The notes under the pieces were generated by a model. The model ran no database searches. It was given only the letters and a program-made list of their open reading frames with translations, and had not been told where the DNA came from. From NCBI GenBank assembly GCA_024102975.1, contig JAGFJD010000078.1:1-63857 (forward strand): a stretch of 63,857 nucleotides of DNA, given 5' to 3'. The translations under genes were made by a program, and so were the position numbers. Source of the stretch: Phaeodactylibacter sp. (GTDB lineage: Bacteria > Bacteroidota > Bacteroidia > Chitinophagales > Saprospiraceae). Shown piece by piece: positions 1 through 8,592 of the stretch (position 1 is its first letter; the number at the start of each line of letters is the position of its first letter).

Positions 1-6
1 CCCCCC

Positions 7-2706
7 TCACCCCCGCCTCACATCCACCGCCACCACCTTATACTCCGGGCAGTCCGCCTCGCTGTCCAGCACGTCGCTGGCCACCTGGTTGATCAGGATT
101 TCCGGGAAGTGGAAGGTTGTGCTGAGCACGCCCGGCTGCACCATGTCGCTCACCCGGGCGCGGATGCGGGCGCTGCCGCGCGGGGAGCGCACCAATACCT
201 CCTCTCCATCCTCTATGCCTCTTGCCCGGGCGTCTTCCGGGCTGATCAGCAGCAGGTCTTCGCCCAGCAGGGCCGTATCCCTGGTGCGGCGGGTCATGGA
301 GCCGCTGTTGTAGTGCTCCAGGGCGCGGTTGGTGGTCAGGATGAAGGGATATTCTTCGGCATTTTCCCGGACCTCCCGGCTCTCTTCGAAGTCGATGAAG
401 CGGAGGCGGCCCTTGCCCAGCTTGAAAGTCTCGGTGTGTAGGATTTGGGTATCCGTGCCGTCTTCCGCCACGGGCCATTGCAGGCCGTTCCTGCCGAGGC
501 GCTCCCAGGTGATGCCTTTGAAGAAAGGCACGACCCGGGCGACCTCTTCCAGTACCACTGCCGGGTCGTAATCCGGCTGCGGGAAGCCCATACGGTTCAT
601 CATCTCAGTGACGATCACGCCGTCGGGTTTGGTGCCCGGAAGCGGTTCGATGACGCGGTTGACGCGCTGCACCCGGCGTTCCCCGTTGGTGAAGGTGCCC
701 GATTTCTCCAGGAAGGACGAAGCCGGCAGGATGACGTCGGCGTAGCGGGCCGTCTCAGAGAAAAAGATTTCCTGCAGGATGAGGAAGTCCAGCTTTTCCA
801 GGGCTTTGCGCACCTTGTTGGAGTTGGGTTCCGTCTGTACCACATCTTCGCCCATGATCCAAAGTGCTTTGAGCTGGCCTGCTTCGGCTGCCTCCAGCAT
901 TTTGGGAATGGTATACCCCGGCCCGCCGGGCAGGGCAGCCCCCCAGGCGGCCTCGTAGACACTGCGCATCACGGGGTCGGCCATGCTGAGGTATCCCGGC
1001 CCCAGGTTGGGCTGTACGCCCATATCGGCGGCGCCCTGCACGTTGTTCTGCCCCCGCAGCGGATTGACGCCCACCCCCCGCCGGCCGATATTGCCGGTGA
1101 TCATCGCCAGCCCGGCGACCAGCATCACCCCGAAGGTGCCCTGGTAGTGCTCCGTGACGCCCAGCCCGTGGAAGCACATGGCCGCCGGCGAAGAGGCGTA
1201 GGTCACGGCCGCCTCGCGCACCAGGGCACGGCCGACGCCGCATGCTTCCTCCATTTTGTCGATATCCAGCGCCAGGATTTGTTGCCGGAACGCCTCGTAG
1301 CCTTCCACGCGCCGCTGGATGAAGGGCCAGTCCACCAGCCCTTCTTTGACAATGTAGTGCATCATCATGTTGAGCAGGGCGACGTTGGTACCCGGCCGCA
1401 GCTGCAGGTGGTAGGTAGCGTGACGGGCCAGTTCCGTTTTCCGGGGGTCGACGACGATCAGTGTCTTGCCTTTCATGGCCTGCTGCTTGATCCTGGCGCC
1501 CGTCACCGGGTGAGCGGCGGTGGGGTTGGCGCCGACCACGAGGATGCAGTCGGTAAACTGCAGATCTTCGATGGAGTTGGTGGCGGCGCCCATGCCGAAG
1601 GTGCGCTGCATGCCCAGGGCCGTGGGAGCGTGGCAGATGCGGGCGCATCCGTCGATGTTATTCGTGCCTATGACAGCGCGGATGAACTTCTGCATCAGGT
1701 AGTTCTCCTCGTTGGTGCAGCGGGAGGAGGAGATGCCGGCAATGGCGTCGGGGCCGTGTTCGGCCTTGATGGCGGCCAGGCGTTCGGCAATGTAGTCATA
1801 GGCTTCCTCCCAGCTCACCTCTTCGTGCCGGCCATTGCGTTTGATCATTGGGGAGCGCAGCCGGTCGGGGTGGTTGTAAAAGCGGAAGGCGTAGCGCCCC
1901 TTGACGCAGGTGTGCCCCTGGTTGGCCGCAGCATCGTAGGGAGCGGAGATGCTCAGGATGGTGCCGTTGCGTTTGGCGACGTCGAGGTTGCAGCCTACGC
2001 CGCAGTAGGTACATACGGTGCGCACCGTTTCGGTGGCTCGTTGGGCGGCGGGTTGGAAGATGTCGGTAATGGCAGCGGTGGGGCAGGCCTGTACGCAGGC
2101 ACCGCAGGATACGCAGTAAGAATCGGCGAAGCTGGTATCCATGCCTTTGACGATGTGGCTGTCGAAGCCGCGGCCGGCCATGCTGAGCACGAATTCTCCC
2201 TGCACCTCGTCGCAGGCGCGAATGCATTTGTAGCAGTTGATGCATTTGGCCAGGTCCGACACCAGATAGGGATGGCTCTCGTCGCGGGGGCGGGCCAGGT
2301 GGTTGGCGCCCGCCGGGTAGCGCACTTCCCGGACACCCACGCTGGCGGCTACGGCCTGCAGTTCACAGTGCCCGTTGGTCTCGCAGGTGAGGCAGTTGGG
2401 CGGGTGGTCGGTCAGGACGAGCTCCAGGATGTTGCGGCGCAGCCGCTGTATGGCTTCCGTGTCGGGAAAGATGCGTTGCCCTTCCGCTACCGGCGTGTGG
2501 CAGGCGGCTACCGTTTTCATCTGCCCGTTCCCTTCTTTGGCGACTTCCACGCTGCACAGGCGGCAGGAACCGAAGGGTTCCAGGTTGGGGGCATCGCAGA
2601 GGGTGGGGACGTAGTCGTGGCCCAGGTGGCGGCGGATGAAGGACAGGATGGTCTCGCCATCCCGGATTTCATAAGCGATATTGTTGATGAAAGCAGACTT
2701 TTTCAT
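7..2706 (-). CDS. fdhA: NAD-dependent formate dehydrogenase, molybdopterin (alpha) subunit
   Basis: Oxidises formate to CO2 at a bis-MGD molybdenum or tungsten centre and passes electrons through Fe-S clusters to the flavoprotein encoded just upstream. The 899-residue product has a NuoG-like front: a 2Fe-2S ferredoxin domain (about 1-80), a His/Cys cluster segment (HPPNCLTCETNGHCELQ), two 4Fe-4S motifs (CINCYKC and CVSCGAC), then the catalytic domain with CTYCGVGC near residue 231. The metal ligand is Cys358 in CARICHAPT, where E. coli FdhF carries selenocysteine. The C-terminal MopB domain occupies roughly 790-890. The start was set at MKKSAF because its ATG overlaps the stop of fdhB as ATGA, which implies translational coupling; upstream codons in the same frame are not family-like. 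No fdhD or separate gamma subunit lies in the window. Family assignment is secure; cytosolic NAD-linked use is inferred from the partner. Confidence 0.96.
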   Translation of the reverse strand: MKKSAFINNIAYEIRDGETILSFIRRHLGHDYVPTLCDAPNLEPFGSCRLCSVEVAKEGNGQMKTVAACHTPVAEGQRIFPDTEAIQRLRRNILELVLTDHPPNCLTCETNGHCELQAVAASVGVREVRYPAGANHLARPRDESHPYLVSDLAKCINCYKCIRACDEVQGEFVLSMAGRGFDSHIVKGMDTSFADSYCVSCGACVQACPTAAITDIFQPAAQRATETVRTVCTYCGVGCNLDVAKRNGTILSISAPYDAAANQGHTCVKGRYAFRFYNHPDRLRSPMIKRNGRHEEVSWEEAYDYIAERLAAIKAEHGPDAIAGISSSRCTNEENYLMQKFIRAVIGTNNIDGCARICHAPTALGMQRTFGMGAATNSIEDLQFTDCILVVGANPTAAHPVTGARIKQQAMKGKTLIVVDPRKTELARHATYHLQLRPGTNVALLNMMMHYIVKEGLVDWPFIQRRVEGYEAFRQQILALDIDKMEEACGVGRALVREAAVTYASSPAAMCFHGLGVTEHYQGTFGVMLVAGLAMITGNIGRRGVGVNPLRGQNNVQGAADMGVQPNLGPGYLSMADPVMRSVYEAAWGAALPGGPGYTIPKMLEAAEAGQLKALWIMGEDVVQTEPNSNKVRKALEKLDFLILQEIFFSETARYADVILPASSFLEKSGTFTNGERRVQRVNRVIEPLPGTKPDGVIVTEMMNRMGFPQPDYDPAVVLEEVARVVPFFKGITWERLGRNGLQWPVAEDGTDTQILHTETFKLGKGRLRFIDFEESREVRENAEEYPFILTTNRALEHYNSGSMTRRTRDTALLGEDLLLISPEDARARGIEDGEEVLVRSPRGSARIRARVSDMVQPGVLSTTFHFPEILINQVASDVLDSEADCPEYKVVAVDVRRG

Positions 2707-4376
2707 TGGACGGCGGCTTTTTGTTCGGCGAAATAGGGTTTCAGCTCCTCCCCGAAGTACTGCAGGGCGTTGCGCACCGGCAGCGGCATGCCGCCCCCCA
2801 GGCCGCAAAGCGAGCCTTTTTCCAGGGTTTCCAGCAGGTCTTCGAAAAGGCGATGGTCGATCCGGTAGCCTTCCGACTGGGCCTTATGAAGCAGTTCTTC
2901 GCCCCGTTTCGATCCCAGGCGGCAGGGGAAGCACTTGCCACAGCTTTCGTGGGCCGTAAAGGCAAAGAGGTGTTCCAGATAGGCGATCAGGGGATAGGAA
3001 GCCGGGATGCCGATGACTGAGGCATGGCCCAGCAGGAAGCCGTGTTCGGCGAAGGATTCGAAGTCCACCGTCAGGTCCGGGATTTTCGGGGCAGGCACGA
3101 GCCCGCCCAGCGGGCCGCCGATATGCAGGGCTTTTACCGGCTTGCGGAAGCCGCCGCCCAGTTCGTCGACGACAACGGAGAGGGGCGTGCCCATCGGCAC
3201 TTCGTACACGCCCGGCCGGCGGAACGCGCTGTCGAGCGACAGCAACTTGGTTCCGGCAGACTGTTCGGTGCCGATGGAAGCGAATGCCTCTCCCCCCTTT
3301 TCGAGGATGAAGAACAAGTTGGCCAGGGTCTCTACGTTGTTCACCAGGGTAGGCTTGCCGAAGAGGCCCTCCCGGGCGGGGAAGGGCGGCCGCACCCGCA
3401 CTTCCGGCCGCTGCCCTTCGATAGAGGCCAGCAGGGCCGTCTCTTCTCCGCAGATGTAAGCGCCGCGGGCTTTAATGATTTTGAAGTCGAAGGAAAAGCC
3501 GGAATGCATAATGTTCTCTCCCGCCAGGCCGGCGGCCCGAAGCGCCTCGATGGCCTGGGCGATAGCGGTGACGGATTCCGGATACTCTGCCCGGATGTAC
3601 AATATCCCCGTTTCCGCCCCGATGGCATAGCCGGAGATCAGCATGCCCAGAAGGACGGGCAGCGGCCGTTCTTCCAGCAGGTAGCGGTCGGAATAGGAAC
3701 CGGGGTCGCCCTCGTCGGCATTACAGACGATAAATTTCCGCCCGGCGGGGGCTTCCCGGCAGGCCTGCATTTTGACGGCTATCGGGAATCCGGCGCCGCC
3801 CCGCCCGCGCAGGCGGGAGATTTCGACGGCGGCAATAACATCCTCCGGCTGTCCTTTCAGCATGCGGCCGATGGCATAACGGCAGCCCTCGATGGCGGGC
3901 ATGGCTGCCGTGAGCAGGGGGCGGCCCAGGGCTTGTACCGCGTAGCGGTCCCGGCCGTTTTGATGGCCCTGCTTTTCAATGCGCTCCCACTGCCCGATGG
4001 CCGGGCCGGAATAGTTGCGCCCCCGGTACTGGAAGGCTGCATTTTCATGGCAGCGGCCCAGGCAGCACATTTCGCCGATCTCTTCTTCTTTGAAATGCCG
4101 GAGCAGTTCCGCCTTCAGGCCGTCTTGGGTGCCAGCCATACGGCAGGCCGTGCCGTTGCACACATACACCTGCTTGCCTTTGTTTTCCGGGCGGGTAAAA
4201 TCGTAGAAAGAGGCCGTGCCGAGGAGGTTAGCGGGGCCCATCAGGAATTCTTCGGCCAGTTGGCGGAGTTCCTCCTTATTGGGCGTACCTTCTTTTTCAG
4301 CAAGCTCGCCCAGGCGTTCAAAGAGGTTGCTGGATAGCCCTTTTCGGGCAGACAGGGCGGTAAGGTTTCTGGACAT
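2703..4376 (-). CDS. fdhB: NAD-dependent formate dehydrogenase, NuoEF-type flavoprotein (beta) subunit
   Basis: Diaphorase subunit that takes electrons from FdhA and reduces NAD+. The 557-residue protein is a fusion. About 150 N-terminal residues form a NuoE-like thioredoxin-fold 2Fe-2S domain (CNGTAC, then CCLGRC). The rest is NuoF-like, with the FMN/NADH site (GRGGAGFP, NADEGDPGSYSDR) and the N3-type 4Fe-4S ligands (ESCGKCFPC and a later Cys in LCGLGGG). The fusion explains why no separate gamma (FdsG/NuoE) gene is needed. MSRNLTALSARKG is chosen as the start; the in-frame codons before it look like leader sequence. It is first in a two-gene operon, overlapping fdhA by four bases. No convincing promoter motif was found in the 150 bp upstream. 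Confidence 0.95.
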   Translation of the reverse strand: MSRNLTALSARKGLSSNLFERLGELAEKEGTPNKEELRQLAEEFLMGPANLLGTASFYDFTRPENKGKQVYVCNGTACRMAGTQDGLKAELLRHFKEEEIGEMCCLGRCHENAAFQYRGRNYSGPAIGQWERIEKQGHQNGRDRYAVQALGRPLLTAAMPAIEGCRYAIGRMLKGQPEDVIAAVEISRLRGRGGAGFPIAVKMQACREAPAGRKFIVCNADEGDPGSYSDRYLLEERPLPVLLGMLISGYAIGAETGILYIRAEYPESVTAIAQAIEALRAAGLAGENIMHSGFSFDFKIIKARGAYICGEETALLASIEGQRPEVRVRPPFPAREGLFGKPTLVNNVETLANLFFILEKGGEAFASIGTEQSAGTKLLSLDSAFRRPGVYEVPMGTPLSVVVDELGGGFRKPVKALHIGGPLGGLVPAPKIPDLTVDFESFAEHGFLLGHASVIGIPASYPLIAYLEHLFAFTAHESCGKCFPCRLGSKRGEELLHKAQSEGYRIDHRLFEDLLETLEKGSLCGLGGGMPLPVRNALQYFGEELKPYFAEQKAAVQ

Positions 4377-4527
4377 GGTGGCTGAGGTTTGGTTAGGGGG
4401 GCGGAAGTTCGTGCACTTGTACGCCGTCTCTCCGCGCCGGCCATTAATGTTTAAAGATCTGCTTTTTTTGTTGCAGTAGGGTTGACGATTGTCATTGGAA
4501 GGGGTTGCGGATTTTTGGAGGTGGTTT

Positions 4528-5080
4528 TCACCAGGAGAGGAGTAGGCCCCATTCAAATATCCGGTTATCGGGCTGCAGGCGGAAGGCCAGGGCGTGAATG
4601 GGATAAACTACAAGCATTCCTTTGCCGAGCGGCATGCTGGCAACCCGGCCTTCTGGATAGGCTTGCCTGATCCGCTCCAGGGTGTCGTCTACGCCTATTC
4701 CTCTGAATGTTCTTAAGCCGGCCTGCCGGGTTCGGTATAAGGCAACTGCCCCCCTGTCGCCCTCCAGGAAACTCAGCTGGCAGTCAGGGAAGCCTTTCCG
4801 TTTCATTTGTACCGCCGGCGATAGAGCCAGTTCCTGGTCAAATGCCAGGCCGGTCAGTTCACTGGGCCGGCGGGGCCCATTTTGTCTTCAATGGAATGAA
4901 CACCGGGCGGCATGGGCGGCTGATAATTGCCTTCCAAAACAGACAGGTTGTCCGATGCCTGTTTGGCAGTGGCGGTTGCGCCCATTTTCAGGATCTTTTC
5001 AAAAAAAGCCTTTGCATCAAATATTTTGACGGGCAGCGTTGGACGGACTCCGTTTTTTATTATGCTCTGATTACCCGGCC
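4528..5080 (-). pseudogene. Decayed gene of unknown family (frameshifted)
   Basis: The 3' part reads as a 92-codon frame from ATG at 4806 and stays open upstream to about 4860. It contains FRGIGVDDTLERIRQAYP, which resembles the G(I/L)xxGDTLEEV repeat of small Bacteroidota lipoproteins. Further upstream the coding signal moves to another frame (KIFDAKAFFEKILKMG at about 5020-4975, and VHSIEDKMGP ending near 4863), and a stop separates the two. I read this as one old gene with at least one frameshift near 4860 and no clear 5' end. The family is not identified. It could instead be a short intact gene of 92 codons. Confidence 0.4.
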
Positions 5081-5084
5081 TGGT

Positions 5085-5330
5085 TTCAGTCAGCCTGCGT
5101 TTATTTATCTCTGCGAAGAAAAAGCGCTAAAAGAATTGCTCGCCCCGCCGGTACACCTGCGCAGCAACACCAATTACGTCCTCTTTTCCGGACACCTGAA
5201 CACAGGCCTGTCTCTTACTCCGCTGAAAAAAAACCGGGGCGCTGATCACCAATGAATGCGTTTCCACAACAAGGGTATTCGCGATATCTGAACCCTGCCT
5301 GTATAAATTTTATTTGGTATGACGACGCAA
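5085..5330 (+). pseudogene. Possible decayed coding fragment
   Basis: A plus-strand frame beginning around ITRPGFSQPAFIYLCEE runs to LSLTPLKK and meets a run of eight A residues (about 5225-5232). A -1 shift inside this run restores an open frame (KTGALITNECVSTTRVF...) to a stop near 5331. The amino-acid composition looks coding, but I recognise no family and there is no convincing start. The call rests on frame continuity across the A-run only. Confidence 0.25.
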
Positions 5331-5523
5331 TCTCCCCACAGCTCAAAGATTACCTTCCCAGCAAGCTCCCACTCAATGCCTGAGAAAAATCAATACAGGC
5401 AGTGACCCTCCTCATTGCGCTAAACCTTCTTTTTCCCCTCAATTGCACTATCCCTTCGCAGAAGCAAATCTGCTGGTTCACGTGTATTGATTCCGGGCCA
5501 GGCCTTTTCTCTTTTCCAATTAT
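5255..5523. other. Gene-poor stretch
   Basis: Apart from the end of the possible plus-strand remnant up to 5331, I see no credible gene, RNA or repeat here. The sequence is more AT-rich than its surroundings. Confidence 0.5.
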
Positions 5524-5721
5524 TCATTTTTGAAGAGAAAAACTGACCTGGGAAAACAAAACGGCGGCCATTATGGCAATAACCAGCGCTATGCCGATTT
5601 TGCAGTATACGGTGCAGTAAAACAACGGCCCTTCCCCGGCAATGCTGGCGATGATGCCGATAGCCGCCATAAGGACGTAAACGGCAAAATCGCTGCCGGC
5701 AGGAGTAATCCGGTCCGCCAC
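5524..5721 (-). CDS. Small hydrophobic protein, two predicted membrane segments
   Basis: A 65-codon frame with a GTG start encodes VADRITPAGSDFAVYVLM followed by two hydrophobic stretches (about 13-30 and 40-58) and a short polar tail. The frame stays open upstream of the GTG (TRHDEKLF...) to a TGA but has no ATG, so it may be the 3' end of an older gene. No family is recognised. It lies in an otherwise gene-poor stretch upstream of the Crp/Fnr gene and on the opposite strand. Confidence 0.35.
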   Translation of the reverse strand: MADRITPAGSDFAVYVLMAAIGIIASIAGEGPLFYCTVYCKIGIALVIAIMAAVLFSQVSFSLQK

Positions 5722-5841
5722 AAAAAGTTTTTCATCGTGACGGGTTTTTGTTAGACCATCTGATTTTCAGTAATAAGGTACAAAATCCAGGTCGGAAAAC
5801 TCAGAAAAACAGCCCTGCTATGCCTCACTGCCAGCGGTGAG

Positions 5842-5853
5842 ATTGGTCACAAT
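5842..5853. promoter_or_regulatory. ATTG-N4-CAAT palindrome upstream of the Crp/Fnr gene
   Basis: ATTGGTCACAAT is a perfect ATTG/CAAT inverted repeat 20 bp before the start codon of a Crp/Fnr regulator. Crp/Fnr proteins bind 14-22 bp palindromes of this general shape, so autoregulation is possible. This is inference from position and symmetry only. Confidence 0.3.
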
Positions 5854-5873
5854 AAAATACGAAAAGAGCCTCC

Positions 5874-6563
5874 ATGGAAATCGATACATTGAAGTGTAAA
5901 AACTGCCCGGTGAAATCATGCGCGGCTTCCGTGCTGGAAGACAGCGAACTGGAGCTGATGTCCGGAAACGCCTCCGAAGCCTATTTCGGGAAAGGAGAGT
6001 CTCTTTTCAGAGAGAAGGTCCTCAACAGCCACGTCACTTATATCCAAACCGGCCTGGTCAAAATCCACGTGAGCGCCACGGGCGGCAAGGATTACATCCT
6101 GAAACTGGTGAAAGCTCCCGCTTACCTCGGCCTGGCGACGATCTTCGGCGACCGGGTCAACAATTTCTCGGCTACGGCTCTGTCCCCCACTACTGCCTGC
6201 TACATCGACATCGACACTTTCAAAGGGCTAATCCACAAAAACGGCAAATTTGCCTTACAGATCATCGCCGATATCTGCCGCAACGAACTGCTGGACTACA
6301 AACGCTTCGCCCTCCAGAGCCACAAGCAGACCCCGGGGCGGATCGCCGGCGTCATCTTGTACTTTGCCGAGAAAGTTTATCAAAGCGACTGCTTCGAATT
6401 GCCCCTTTCCCGCAATGAAATAGCCGAGCTGATCGGCATCTCCCGCGAGAGCGTGACCCGCGCGCTGATGACTTTAAAAAAGGATGGGGTCATTGACATT
6501 GACAAGCACCACGTCCGCATCCTCAATATGGAAAGCCTGCGGAAGATCGACCGGGCGGGGTAG
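5874..6563 (+). CDS. Crp/Fnr-family transcriptional regulator
   Basis: A 229-residue DNA-binding regulator with an N-terminal cyclic-nucleotide-binding-like beta-roll (about 25-145), a long dimerisation helix, and a C-terminal winged helix whose recognition region reads LSRNEIAELIGISRESVTRAL (about 174-194). The N-terminus has a cysteine group (CKNCPVKSC, residues 9-17) like that of FNR, so an Fe-S or redox-sensing role is possible; the spacing is not the E. coli one and no fourth ligand is obvious. It is a single gene with no operon partner: the next gene (MATE pump) is convergent. A small palindrome 20 bp upstream could be its own operator. Targets are unknown. Confidence 0.88.
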   Translation: MEIDTLKCKNCPVKSCAASVLEDSELELMSGNASEAYFGKGESLFREKVLNSHVTYIQTGLVKIHVSATGGKDYILKLVKAPAYLGLATIFGDRVNNFSATALSPTTACYIDIDTFKGLIHKNGKFALQIIADICRNELLDYKRFALQSHKQTPGRIAGVILYFAEKVYQSDCFELPLSRNEIAELIGISRESVTRALMTLKKDGVIDIDKHHVRILNMESLRKIDRAG

Positions 6564-6605
6564 GGGGAATGAATGAATGAGTGAATGAGTGATTTCCGGC
6601 GGTGT

Positions 6606-7928
6606 TCAACGCCTGGCGGTGAGCCGCTGGAAACGCAAGCTCAGCAGGGCGGCGCTGGCGCTCAGTCCGCAGACAAAGCCTATCCAGATGCCGTTTATAT
6701 CCCAGCCTGCCTTAAATGCCAGCGCATAACCCGCCGGAATGCCGATGCCCCAGTAGGCCAGGGCCACAAAAACGGTGGGGATGCGCACATCCTGGATACC
6801 GCGCAGCAGGCCCACCCCAACGGCTTGTACGGAATCCGAAATTTGAAATACCGCTGCAAATAACATCAATACTGCCGCAAATTCCAGAACGGGGGCTTCG
6901 TCGTTGAACAACAGGGGCAGATGATGGCGGCCGGCAATAAAGGCCAGGGCACAGGTTAAACCATAAACCACGGCCATGGCTATGGTGGTCGTGCCGATGT
7001 GCCGGGCCTGCTTCCAGTTGCCGCGCCCGTGGGCAAAGGCCACCCGGATGCTGCCGGCGGCGCTGATGCCCAGGGATACCATAAACGTGATAGACGCATA
7101 GCCCAGGGCGATCTGGTGGGCTGCCTGCTGGATGTATCCCAGCCAGCCTGCCATGATGCCGGAGAGCGCGAAAGAGGCCGACTCCATGCCGTACTGCAGG
7201 CTGGAAGGAACGCCGATGCGGATGACGTCGCGCATGCGGTCCGCCCGGAATCGCAGCTGTTCCCTCAAATGCTGCCGATAAGGCGCAAAATCCTTGCCTC
7301 TGAAAATGAGAAGGGCAATGCCGATCATGATTACGACCCTCGACACCAGCGTCCCTACTCCAGCTCCTTCCAGTTCCATGCGGGGCGCACCCCACTTCCC
7401 GAAGATGAAGGCATAGTTGACCAGCACGTTGATGGGGATAGACAGCAGGGCCAGGTACATGGGCAGCCGCGTTTTGCCCAGGCCGTCAGCAAATTGCTTC
7501 ATCGCCATGAACAGGGACATGGGGACCATGCCCCAGGCCATCCATTTCAGGTATGGCCCGGAAAGGTCGGCCACGATACGGTCCTGCCCCATGTGATAAA
7601 CGATATCCTCGCCCAGGTGCAGGGCCAGCGCCATGGCAAGGGAAGCCAGTCCCACGATCCACATGCCGTTGTAGAGGATGCGCAGGGGCTTGTCGGTATC
7701 GCCTTCGCCCAGGGCATTGGCCACCAGAGGGGAGATGGCCATCGTCAGCCCGATGCCAAGGATGAGGGGTAAGGTGATGATGTTATTGACAAACGAAGCG
7801 GCGGCCAGCTGGCTGCTGTGGATGGCGCCCACCATGGCGCTGTCGATGACGCCGAGCACCATCTGGGAGAGGTTGCCCAGGATGATCGGCCAGCCCAGTT
7901 TTAAGGTTTGCCGGATTTCGTCCCACAT
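6606..7928 (-). CDS. MATE-family multidrug/Na+ antiporter (NorM-like)
   Basis: A 440-residue inner-membrane protein with about 12 hydrophobic segments in two homologous halves. The N-terminal signature LGWPIILGNLSQMVLGVIDS and the internal pairs of MATE helices are typical, and the length matches the family. It would export cationic drugs or metabolites in exchange for Na+ or H+. It is convergent with the Crp/Fnr gene (43 bp between stops). The substrate cannot be told from sequence. Confidence 0.92.
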   Translation of the reverse strand: MWDEIRQTLKLGWPIILGNLSQMVLGVIDSAMVGAIHSSQLAAASFVNNIITLPLILGIGLTMAISPLVANALGEGDTDKPLRILYNGMWIVGLASLAMALALHLGEDIVYHMGQDRIVADLSGPYLKWMAWGMVPMSLFMAMKQFADGLGKTRLPMYLALLSIPINVLVNYAFIFGKWGAPRMELEGAGVGTLVSRVVIMIGIALLIFRGKDFAPYRQHLREQLRFRADRMRDVIRIGVPSSLQYGMESASFALSGIMAGWLGYIQQAAHQIALGYASITFMVSLGISAAGSIRVAFAHGRGNWKQARHIGTTTIAMAVVYGLTCALAFIAGRHHLPLLFNDEAPVLEFAAVLMLFAAVFQISDSVQAVGVGLLRGIQDVRIPTVFVALAYWGIGIPAGYALAFKAGWDINGIWIGFVCGLSASAALLSLRFQRLTARR

Positions 7929-8070
7929 CGGTCAGGTTGTTTAACGTGAGTTCGCGATTAATAGCCTATTTATTTCCAAACCCCTAAATTGAAAGAGGCC
8001 GCAAGTTAGCATAAAAGCAGGATGGAGGCGAATTTTTCTGAAACATCGGGGGTTTCTAAGCGCAGGAAAA

Positions 8071-8520
8071 ATGGAATCGGCCAATGCCTCGGCGGGTATT
8101 CCGTATGAAACCAAGAAGGGGTGGGGCGGGCAGCCCACCTTACTTTTCGACCACGAATACGTGTCCGATACTTTTGAGCTTTCCGATGAGGTGGCCATCC
8201 CCATTGGCAGGGGTTGCGATTTTTTCCAGTCTGCCCGCTTTTCCCAACGGCACCAGCAGTTCACCACCCACCTGGCCCGCCTGAAAGCGCTGTATATGCT
8301 GGACACCAAATTTTCCGTCGCCGCCTTCCTGCAGTACAACGGCCTGGAGGAGGTGTACGCCGGAAATGTCCGCCTGCGCTTCAACCCCCGGGAAGGGAAT
8401 GACCTGTACATCGTGTACAATGACCTGCTGAACGGGAACCGTAAACGGGAAGTACCGCATTTGCCGTTTTCGAGCGAACGGGCGGTGGTGGTGAAGTATA
8501 CGTATACGTTTGGGGGTGAG
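8071..8520 (+). pseudogene. C-terminal remnant of a DUF5916 outer-membrane protein
   Basis: The stretch reads ...HLARLKALYMLDTKFSVAAF, then QYN, NVRLRFNPREGNDLYIVYND and finally VVVKYTYTF. It matches the last beta-strands of DUF5916 proteins, large Bacteroidota proteins with a CBM9-like front, whose C-termini usually end in KYTYTF-like sequence. Only about 140 of more than 700 codons remain, there is no signal peptide, and the segment before HLARL is shortened. The usual stop after YTYTF is missing, so the frame runs on in phase into the aldehyde dehydrogenase start at 8593 and could be misread as one 659-residue fusion. I regard it as a gene fossil. Confidence 0.72.
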
Positions 8521-8592
8521 GGGATATGCTCAAACATTCCCTTCCCCCTTTCGTTTCTAAAAGAGTTCCTCTTCATTTCAAACAATAAGCCT

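Noticed and set aside
1633..1635. Selenocysteine formate dehydrogenase
   Set aside because: The active-site codon is TGC (cysteine), not TGA, and no SECIS-like hairpin is needed.
445..2736. A 763-codon open frame opposite fdhA
   Set aside because: Mirror frame of a GC-rich gene; the complementary strand encodes formate dehydrogenase with all cofactor motifs, and the mirror protein has no recognisable domain.
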